Below the pieces are notes generated by a model. That model had not been told where the DNA came from. It saw nothing but the letters and a program-made list of their open reading frames with translations, and searched no databases. A stretch of 64,000 nucleotides of DNA from Fimbriimonas sp. GTDB lineage: Bacteria; Armatimonadota; Fimbriimonadia; Fimbriimonadales; Fimbriimonadaceae. This document shows, piece by piece, positions 57,565-64,000 of this stretch (within the stretch, counting starts at the first letter, position 1; the number at the start of each line of letters is the position of its first letter). The stretch is taken from positions 1-64,000 of the forward strand of contig JARLGV010000056.1 of the NCBI GenBank assembly GCA_031292555.1, written 5' to 3'. A program made the position numbers and the translations under genes.

Positions 57565-57958
57565 TCAGGCGATCGTCCTAAGCCATGGAAGTCCTTGGAG
57601 TTTGGCGTCCACGGTTGCCAGTGCCGCGTTGCACTGGAACGCAGTCGCGGCGATGAACCGGTTCGCCGGATCGTCATGGATGAACTTGAGCGTGCGCGAC
57701 AGGATCGCGATCTCCTCGTCGATCGGCTTCACGTGGACGGGTGCGGCCGCTAGCCACATTCGAACCGTGTCCTGCGGGTAGTACATGCTGACGAGCCGCC
57801 CCCTTTTCGATGAGGAGCATGGTCTCCCATAGCGAGGCAATCGAAAGGACCGATTCTCTTCCGATCTGGCTTGCGACCGAATCGGACAACCGAGGGTCGC
57901 CAAGGTGAAACCAGACCCAGAAGTGAGTATCCAGTACGATTACATCATCGCATCGCAT
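57565..57958 (-). pseudogene. vapC: vapC-type PIN toxin, frameshifted
   Basis: From the ATG at 57958 the frame encodes VIVLDTHFWVWFHLGDPRL and SIASLWETMLLIEKG, with the PIN aspartate and glutamate, then goes out of frame. The rest (RLVSMYYPQDTVRMWL...DDPANRFIAATA) is in another frame. Removing one C from the run of five at 57799-57803 joins the parts into a full PIN domain. So the toxin is either inactive or carries a one-base sequencing error. Its start overlaps the antitoxin by 19 nt, the usual arrangement. Confidence 0.82.
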
Positions 57959-58176
57959 TCGATGCAGAGTTCAGTGGAATCCACGAGAATGTCCCCCACG
58001 ATCTTCACAGCATCCTTGAACAGTCCCCGCTGGTATGAGATCTGCGACGGAGCCGGCAAGATCGTCGCCAGAGGTTTGCCGTGCTTGAACACTTCGATCG
58101 GTTCGCCCGTCAATCGAGCCTCTTCGAGAAGCTGAAGGCAATGGCTCTTGAACTCAGTGACCTTGACACGCTTCAT
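57940..58176 (-). CDS. vapB: Phd/YefM-type antitoxin
   Basis: 78 residues from the ATG at 58176. MKRVKVTEFKSHCLQLLEEA is the typical Phd/YefM beginning, followed by TGEPIEVFKHGKPLATILP. It would bind and neutralise the PIN toxin encoded next to it and repress the shared promoter. A longer frame upstream of the ATG has no support. Confidence 0.88.
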   Translation of the reverse strand: MKRVKVTEFKSHCLQLLEEARLTGEPIEVFKHGKPLATILPAPSQISYQRGLFKDAVKIVGDILVDSTELCIECDAMM

Positions 58177-58640
58177 CAATGACCTATTTTCGGCCACTAT
58201 GGTCGAAACGGATCGACGAACGACATACCTGTGGTTTCGTAGCCAACGCGCATGCCCTCCGAATTCACCGTGCTGCCCCCAAGTTGTCGTACAGCCGCGA
58301 TAGTCGCGCAATCCCAATGGGAATAGCTAGGAACTGCCATGAGATCGAGAGCCAGTCGCAGGACCGCGGTCGTAGACTTCGTCCCGAGTCAATCGATCTG
58401 AGGCAACAAACGAAACGACTGAATTTGGAATCATCACTTCACGGTACTTCAACTTCTCGATTTCGCTTTCGGCCATCAGGTTTGGGAGAATGGTCCCTAT
58501 AGGTTCTGATCCAGATGTGCCTTGTTGTACGGCCACTTCTTGACCTCAATGATTATCCTCGTCATTAGATGATTTCGGGAGTTTGTTCCAGAGTCCCTCT
58601 GACAATACGCCTACGCGGTTTCGCCCAGGCTCAATCGCAA
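58177..58640. other. Region with no recognised gene
   Basis: About 460 nt between the antitoxin and the terminator of the next gene. A minus-strand frame at 58327-58536 (residues MAESEIEKLKYREVMIPNS) and a 22-codon frame (MTRIIIEVKKWPYNKAHL) overlap. They may be remnants of a broken gene, but I recognise no family. Confidence 0.4.
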
Positions 58641-58673
58641 CAAAGCGGTAGCGCCGGAGGCGCTACCGCTTTG
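58641..58673. terminator. Terminator after the Ig-repeat protein
   Basis: CAAAGCGGTAGCGCC (58641-58655) and GGCGCTACCGCTTTG (58659-58673) form a perfect 15-bp stem with a 3-nt loop. It lies just after the stop of the minus-strand gene and ends in a short T run on that strand. Confidence 0.85.
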
Positions 58674-58692
58674 CTATCGATCGCGACCCACG

Positions 58693-60348
58693 CTAGTCCA
58701 GCGTGAGCGGGAACGTGATCGTCACTCCGTTGTAGGAGGCGGTAATCGTCGCCATCGTACCCTTGGGTGTGCCAGGAGCGACTTTCATCTTGAATGTCGC
58801 GGACGACTGCTTGTACGGTATGTTGATCGTCGCCGGAGGTGTGATCGCCGGGTTGGATGACGTCAAATTGACCGTCACGCCGGACGGCCCGGCTGCGCCT
58901 TGAAGAACGACCATCCCAGACGCCTGGTAGTCGGCCGACTTGCAGGTCAGATAGCCCAGGATTGCCGGCTTGATCTGGTACCGAGCCATCACCTTGTAGC
59001 CACCGAGAGACGCGCTAACCGTGACCGTTTTAACCGAGTCGACGCCGTTCGTCTGCAGGGGGAACGCTACCGCCGACTGATTTGCCGGCAGTTGGACGGA
59101 TCGAGGGACGGAAGCGTAATCCGAGTCACAATTCAGTCCCAGGTTCAGCGCGAAGGGATCGACTCCCGCAAGATGGACTGCCGGGCGAACGACGTTTCCG
59201 CCATAGATCACACCATCGACCGGACCGAGCCTCAATTCGTTATCCGGCTGCAGGACGAACGCCTGCTGATGCCACAGCCGACCAACCTTGTGCATACCGA
59301 ATCCGCAGATAGCGCCCTGAGGGTTGATCGAAGTCGCCTGCTGGAATTTCCAGAGCGGATCGTTCACGAGAGAACTGACCGCCGTCGGAACCCATGCGCC
59401 GTTTTTGAATTCCCAAACCGTCGCGATCTGATTTGAGCTTGCATCGAGCGTATAGCCCACCACTCGCGTTCCGTAGTAGTCGACCCCCAGTCCGTGGGTC
59501 TCGTAGAACTGATTCTGGACGCCGGGAAGGTCACTCCAAATGCCAGTTTGCTTGTTGTATGTCGTACTCCAGTAGAACGTGTTCGAAGCATTCGGAATCG
59601 TCGTAATGACGTCGCACGGGACCGTCACGCCTCCACCCGTGGAAATCGCATTTGGCTGCAAGTAAATCGCCTGACCTGGTCCAACGACGTAGCTCTTTGC
59701 TCCGCCTGGGGTCACAAACGCCAACTCCGGGATATGGTAGTAGTTCGTTGGCTTCAGGTTGCTTGCCACCATCAAGCCGTTCTCGTTGACTCCGCCGGCA
59801 ACAAGGTTGTCCCAGTCACTCGTGCGTGTTTGAGTCGCCGGGTCCCATATGAACATATGGGAGTGGGGACCATCGGTTTCTTCTCGGTTATACGTGCCTA
59901 CCGCGATGCCCGTATGGGTAATCCCGGCTGGCGTGCTTTGATACGTGTACGTGAGGCCCTTCTGCATGTTGTAGGTTGGGCCACCCAGTTTGTAGTAGAG
60001 CGCCACCGGGTGGCCGCTGATCCAGGCCATGCCGACGGTGGACAGGTCGTTATTCACTCCGGTCAGGGCGTACGTGTTTCCCTGCTGGGGCAGATTCAAG
60101 GCGTAGCTGAACTGTCCGATGCCGCCAAGCAGGCCGGTGAAGTCGTTTTGGTTGGAGTCGAAATTTGCCGAACCGCCGATCTCCAGATAGGAGTTGATCG
60201 CGTAGGCAGCGTCTTGCAGATTGTCGATTCCCGAAATGGGGGTTGCCGTGTAGGTGGGCCAGTCCGCTCTTGCAGCCTGCGGTAACACCATTGCCGAGGC
60301 AGCAATCACCGTTGTTGCTGCGATAGATTTCCAGTTTGTGCGTTGCAT
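58693..60348 (-). CDS. Secreted repeat protein with C-terminal Ig-like modules
   Basis: 551 residues with signal peptide (IAATTVIAASAMVLPQAARA) and a good ribosome site (AAGGAGAG). The N-terminal part (about 30-380) has loosely repeated HAF/kelch-like blocks (GMAWISGHPVALYY, ATVWEFKNGAWVP, GAICGFGMHK). The last third (about 390-551) resembles the Ig-like modules of the propeller genes but with changed openings. Function unknown. Confidence 0.75.
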   Translation of the reverse strand: MQRTNWKSIAATTVIAASAMVLPQAARADWPTYTATPISGIDNLQDAAYAINSYLEIGGSANFDSNQNDFTGLLGGIGQFSYALNLPQQGNTYALTGVNNDLSTVGMAWISGHPVALYYKLGGPTYNMQKGLTYTYQSTPAGITHTGIAVGTYNREETDGPHSHMFIWDPATQTRTSDWDNLVAGGVNENGLMVASNLKPTNYYHIPELAFVTPGGAKSYVVGPGQAIYLQPNAISTGGGVTVPCDVITTIPNASNTFYWSTTYNKQTGIWSDLPGVQNQFYETHGLGVDYYGTRVVGYTLDASSNQIATVWEFKNGAWVPTAVSSLVNDPLWKFQQATSINPQGAICGFGMHKVGRLWHQQAFVLQPDNELRLGPVDGVIYGGNVVRPAVHLAGVDPFALNLGLNCDSDYASVPRSVQLPANQSAVAFPLQTNGVDSVKTVTVSASLGGYKVMARYQIKPAILGYLTCKSADYQASGMVVLQGAAGPSGVTVNLTSSNPAITPPATINIPYKQSSATFKMKVAPGTPKGTMATITASYNGVTITFPLTLD

Positions 60349-60521
60349 TGAACTCTCCTTTGGCTCGGACCATCGATGTCTGAGCGGTATGGGAAGAGTT
60401 ATGAGCTTGCAGTGTGACAGGACCGTGACACCCGCGTGACAACCCGAACATGGGGACTATCGGCCCAGTCGAAGTTGAATTATAGAGTTCTACAACTCGG
60501 TCCAAATCGAATGGAGGGTCG

Positions 60522-61523
60522 TCAGGAAGTCGTTTTAATGCCAAACCACTCCGCCAAATGGGGAATTGCCTTTCGGCCCCAGAAGACGTGCTCGCCAGGG
60601 AAATGCTCCGACGCGAAAGAAGCGGGAACCCCGGCATCGGCGTAGATTGCCCTAGCCGTTCCACAGGCTCGCAGAAATGCGTGTGCAGGAAAGATCGGAT
60701 CCTCGGTGCCGCTCTCTACGAAGAGCTTGCGCGGGGCGATCAGAGCCGCCATATCGGGCATCTCGACCACCTTGGCCAGCCCGGGCGCGAAATTGTCGAC
60801 GCAGTGTTCGATGCTCAGGATCGAGTCGAAGAAAGTGTTGAAGTAGCCGCTCACCACTGCCGCGGCGAATCGCTCGTCCAAGCACGCTGCCCAGAACGAC
60901 GTGAGGCCGCCTCCCGAAATCCCCAGGACCGCTATCCGTTCTGGATCGACCTCCGGTCTTGTGCGTAATAGATCGAGCGCACGCATCGCGTCGAACGCAC
61001 GCCAGCCGATCATCGTCTCGCCGAGCATCAGCGCCGCCATGCTGTCCCGCATACACGAACTTCCACGGTCCTCGCTTCCCGGCGTCATACGCCGTCCAAA
61101 GCTCGCTTGCTCGATCGCCACCACAACGAATCCGGCTCCAACGCACTGCAGGGCGAACTGGTTCTGGTAATCGTGCGGCAGCTCGCCGACGAGCACGTCG
61201 ACTCCCGGCCCATGGCCAGGGACGCACACGACAGCCGGATTCAGGCCAGTGATTCCGTGAGGAGTTAACACGTAGGCAAATACCCTCATACCCGGCTGCG
61301 ACACGAACGTGATCGTCTCCCGATCGTAACCGTCCATCGAGCGTCGCTCGATGACTTCAATATCGAGCGACGTGCCCATCTGCTTGGGCAACCCAATGCA
61401 CTCGCTAAGTCGCGCGCGGAGCTCGTGTTTCCAAGCCTCGCCGCAGCCTTGCTGCCAAGCGAATTCCCTCGAAAGCCCGGATACCCGATCGTTCGCATAC
61501 TGAAGGGTGTTCAAAGTCGCCAT
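60522..61523 (-). CDS. Alpha/beta hydrolase (acetylxylan-esterase-like)
   Basis: 333 residues from the ATG at 61523, with GGAGG six bases upstream. Typical of large alpha/beta hydrolases acting on acetylated glycans: VVCVPGHGPG, nucleophile elbow GISGGG, and ESGTEDPIFPAHAF near the C-terminus. No signal peptide. It may deacetylate sugars taken up by the cell. A longer frame in front (to 61700) overlaps a repeat. Confidence 0.82.
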   Translation of the reverse strand: MATLNTLQYANDRVSGLSREFAWQQGCGEAWKHELRARLSECIGLPKQMGTSLDIEVIERRSMDGYDRETITFVSQPGMRVFAYVLTPHGITGLNPAVVCVPGHGPGVDVLVGELPHDYQNQFALQCVGAGFVVVAIEQASFGRRMTPGSEDRGSSCMRDSMAALMLGETMIGWRAFDAMRALDLLRTRPEVDPERIAVLGISGGGLTSFWAACLDERFAAAVVSGYFNTFFDSILSIEHCVDNFAPGLAKVVEMPDMAALIAPRKLFVESGTEDPIFPAHAFLRACGTARAIYADAGVPASFASEHFPGEHVFWGRKAIPHLAEWFGIKTTS

Positions 61524-61884
61524 ATGATCCTCCCCATAGTGCCCGAATTGATCGACTGAGCGCATCCCTCTTTGGTGGGTGGCGCTGCGTAGCACCAACG
61601 GCGCGTCCCTATAGGAGCCTTGGTGAAGCCCAAGGGACGTAGCGTGGGGTTCGAACGGGCCGAAGGCCCGTGCCATCCCAGGGTTCGTTGGCAACACCAC
61701 ATTCCCACCGCAACGCCAGACATACCTCTTGAGACGTCCTCATTGGGTGTCGTTCGGCCAGGCAAACGACTGCACGGGCATTGGCCCGTTCGGGTGCGCG
61801 AATACCGAAAGCAACCCGCGCAAAGTGCGTTACCGAACATCTCGACTTCGAATTCGTCTGGCCATCCATCTCCGGTTACGGGCC
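61524..61884. repeat. Divergent intergenic region with inverted repeat of a palindromic element
   Basis: The gap holds CGAACGGGCC...GGCCCGTGC (61652-61673), itself palindromic, and its near copy in reverse at 61772-61792, with one gap and two changes. It also has GGGACGT next to it, as does the repeat at the window start, though the rest differs. No gene is convincing. Confidence 0.55.
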
Positions 61885-62850
61885 ATGACGATGCGACTCT
61901 CTCATCTACGAATCATCATCCCGAGGCTTGTACCATTGACCGGAGTGCTGCTATGCTCGTGCGCCGGTTCCATGCAGAAAGATTCGAGTGCCATCCTTAC
62001 CTACCGCCTTTCTAGCGTCGGATTCGACTGGACCATACATGCCCATGTACCTGCCAACGTCCGCCGAGGGGCCCCGCTCGTCGTCGTGCTCCATGGGGCG
62101 ATGGGGTCGGGAGACGGGTACCTCACCAAGAACCGGTGGATCGAGGAGAGCGACGCGAACGGGTTTGTCGCCATCGCTCCGGACGGACTTCCCGCCCGAC
62201 CCCGGCTTAGGCCCCAGGCGAAACTGAACCCACGGCTGTGGAACAGCGGTGAACTGAACGTTTCCTCGCCGAGATCGCGCGTCGACGACGTGGAGTTCCT
62301 CAAAGAGATGATTGAGGACGCGGTCACCCGGTTTGGCGCGGACCCGAAGAGGGTGTTTATGACCGGACACTCGAACGGAGCCGGTATGACATTTGTGTTT
62401 GCCCACGGACATCCCGAAATGCTCGCCGCCATCGCACCGGCTCTCGGCCAGAATCTCACTTCGGTTGCTCCCCTCAAGAACGGTGTACCGACCCTCTATC
62501 TCTTGGGGACAGCCGATCCGCTCAATCCGATCGAAGGCGGCACGCGTCACTTACTTTGGGGGAACGCGCAGCAAGTGCCTCCAATTCAACAGTCGATCGA
62601 CGACTGGAAGCAAGCGCTCGGAATCAACGACCACCCGACCGTCGTCCGCGACGACGAATCGGTGAAAGCCATGCTCTACCCGCCCGGAATGAACCACGCG
62701 ACGTTCGAGGTTCGGTTCCTGAAAGGCCAGGGCCACGGCTGGCCCGGCGGCCAGGCTTCCGGGCTGCCCGAGTCCCTAATCGGCCCAAGCCTCGGCAAGA
62801 TCGATGCCACCCACGAGATCTGGACATACTTCGCCCGCTTCATGAAGTAG
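61885..62850 (+). CDS. PHB-depolymerase-like esterase lipoprotein
   Basis: 321 residues from the ATG at 61885. A signal with lipobox-like LLCSC precedes an alpha/beta-hydrolase core of the PHB depolymerase/feruloyl esterase (CE1, LpqC) type: PLVVVLHGAMGSGDGY, nucleophile elbow GHSNGAGM with Ser near 162, and a final histidine in GQGHGWPGG. By family it cuts esters of polyhydroxybutyrate or of phenolic acids on plant glycans; the latter fits the setting. Confidence 0.85.
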   Translation: MTMRLSHLRIIIPRLVPLTGVLLCSCAGSMQKDSSAILTYRLSSVGFDWTIHAHVPANVRRGAPLVVVLHGAMGSGDGYLTKNRWIEESDANGFVAIAPDGLPARPRLRPQAKLNPRLWNSGELNVSSPRSRVDDVEFLKEMIEDAVTRFGADPKRVFMTGHSNGAGMTFVFAHGHPEMLAAIAPALGQNLTSVAPLKNGVPTLYLLGTADPLNPIEGGTRHLLWGNAQQVPPIQQSIDDWKQALGINDHPTVVRDDESVKAMLYPPGMNHATFEVRFLKGQGHGWPGGQASGLPESLIGPSLGKIDATHEIWTYFARFMK

Positions 62851-62885
62851 CCGCCCCTCCGCAAAAGCCAGCTGACGATGTCGGT

Positions 62886-64000
62886 TCAGCGACCGGTCGA
62901 CGCCAGAGTAAGCACTGTCACCGATAGCGGAGGAAGCGTGCCTGACCATCGGTTCTCATGAAGATGAGTATCCGGCTTCGAATCCCAATGAGGATTCAAA
63001 TCGCCATCGCTTTTTCCCCAGAAGACGTGGACTGCGGCAGACATATAGCTGGTCGTACCGTCGATGCGCACGTTAACATCGCGAGAGACCAGTTCTCGGT
63101 TGGCAAGCCAAACCGTCATTCGCTTACCGTCCTTCGAACGAGACGCATAGACATCGTCGTCCGTGGTTGCTAACATAACGGGCTCTGCAAATTGCCCCCA
63201 CAGAGCAAGCGCCCTGCCCGTCGGATGCAAGTCGTTTCTTGGCCCCAAGGCGTAGAAAGGGGATGACGACGCCTTGTCGTCATCCATCCATCGCGTGGTC
63301 CAGACCATCGCAGACGCAACCCGCGGTGCTTCTGCAAGATGACCCAAGGTCGCAAAGGTGACCAGCGCGTGGCCAATATCATTTTGGTCCGGCCATCCGC
63401 CCTCCGAATAGTCTTTGGCATTCGTCTCGGCTACCACAACCCGGAGACGCGATCGTTCAGCGGGCGGCGCATACCGGTCGATCGCCTGAGAAGCGGTCCG
63501 GGCCGTCTCAATCAGGTCCGGTTTGGTGAGAAACCGTGCATAGCTGCCCCACTCCCAACCCGTGTATAGGCTCACGCTTAGGAAGTCAATATACGGGGCA
63601 GCCGACGGAAGAAACGTGGACCACCAGCCATCGTTATCGCCGCTGGCCCCTACCTGAATCGTCGGATCAATCGCTTTCATGGCGCGTGAGAATCGCTTCA
63701 CCGTCTCCGCAACCGCAAGCGGGTCCAGTTTGTGGTTCCAGTTCTCGTTCCCGATCTCCCAATAACGGACGCCATATTTCTTGGTCACCTGCGAGTAACG
63801 AACCCAAGAGACTGCGTTCTCCAGCCACTGCTCGCTGGTGCGCCCGGCCTGCTTCTCGGCGTCAAAGCCGACCACCACGAAAGGTTCGCATCCAACCGAC
63901 CGTGCCAATTGGATATATGCATCGAAATCCATGCGTTTGCCTTGCACGGTCGCATACCATCCAAGCGATATCGGCTCCGCCTTCTTGTACGGAGGTGACG
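62886..64000 (-). CDS. GH51-like alpha-L-arabinofuranosidase, partial
   Basis: The gene runs off the right edge, so its N-terminus is missing; the frame is open to the last base (visible upstream residues include YKKAEPISLGWYAT). The shown part has a TIM barrel with acid/base motif YWEIGNENWN and nucleophile motif VVVAETNA, as in GH51/GH39-type arabinofuranosidases, and a C-terminal beta-sandwich. It would release arabinose from arabinan or arabinogalactan. It is convergent with the esterase. Confidence 0.8.
   Translation of the reverse strand, partial: SPPYKKAEPISLGWYATVQGKRMDFDAYIQLARSVGCEPFVVVGFDAEKQAGRTSEQWLENAVSWVRYSQVTKKYGVRYWEIGNENWNHKLDPLAVAETVKRFSRAMKAIDPTIQVGASGDNDGWWSTFLPSAAPYIDFLSVSLYTGWEWGSYARFLTKPDLIETARTASQAIDRYAPPAERSRLRVVVAETNAKDYSEGGWPDQNDIGHALVTFATLGHLAEAPRVASAMVWTTRWMDDDKASSSPFYALGPRNDLHPTGRALALWGQFAEPVMLATTDDDVYASRSKDGKRMTVWLANRELVSRDVNVRIDGTTSYMSAAVHVFWGKSDGDLNPHWDSKPDTHLHENRWSGTLPPLSVTVLTLASTGR

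Noticed and set aside
58327-58536. 69-codon minus-strand frame
   Set aside because: Could be a fragment of a broken gene, but there is no family match or start support.

Overview
The window is about 64 kb of moderately GC-rich bacterial DNA that most resembles an Armatimonadota chromosome (Fimbriimonadia-like). This assignment is an inference. It rests on short prepilins with the [11 protein letters not shown]-type helix and C-terminal [FY]xDGH heads, on very large secreted propeller and Ig-repeat proteins, and on many DUF-type secreted glycosidases (DUF4838, DUF2961/GH172, DUF5107). No rRNA, tRNA, IS element, prophage or CRISPR array was recognised.

Left part (1-16.5 kb). A tandem GC-rich palindromic repeat is followed by a secreted SGNH esterase/GH78 rhamnosidase/F5-8C fusion, a small lipoprotein and a DUF4838 protein. 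Next come two giant repeat proteins (PQQ-like propellers plus Ig modules; WD-like repeats plus Ig modules), a DUF2961/GH172 enzyme and a membrane protein. Most of this lies on the minus strand.

Middle part (16.8-29.5 kb). This holds an ammonium transporter, a frameshifted small TfoX-like gene, and a cytochrome pair (monoheme c, then a seven-heme c/cytochrome b fusion). It continues with a lipoprotein built from two pilin-like DGH heads, an AhpD-like protein, a sulfatase, an M23 peptidase, a TPR-sulfotransferase, a GH5 glucanase and a prepilin.

Right-centre (29.5-51.6 kb). A 1776-residue double-propeller protein is followed, in map order, by a 16.5 kb minus-strand block of 12 genes that reads as a carbohydrate-utilisation operon. 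In transcription order it is: LacI regulator, prepilin, small membrane protein, binding protein, two permeases, GH30, DUF5107-TPR, GH2, permease, second binding protein, permease. Several joins overlap (lacI/prepilin by 8 nt; binding protein/permease and GH30/DUF5107 by ATGA). A twin palindromic operator precedes lacI. No transporter ATPase is present, so a shared MsmK-type ATPase encoded elsewhere is inferred.

Right part (52.3-64 kb). Here are a CBM-bearing glycosidase-like protein with a prepilin behind it, a GNAT acetyltransferase, two serine hydrolases, a PHB-depolymerase-like lipoprotein, a VapBC pair with a frameshifted toxin, another Ig-repeat protein, and a GH51-like arabinofuranosidase cut by the window end. 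The enzyme set (GH78, GH30 of the beta-1,6-galactanase type, GH2, GH51-like, GH5, GH172, sulfatase, esterases) suggests growth on plant cell-wall glycans such as arabinogalactan or rhamnogalacturonan. The most unusual threads are that each of the three prepilins sits next to glycan-degradation genes, that DGH pilin heads recur without a pilin helix, and that the propeller/Ig family shows higher-order domain duplication.
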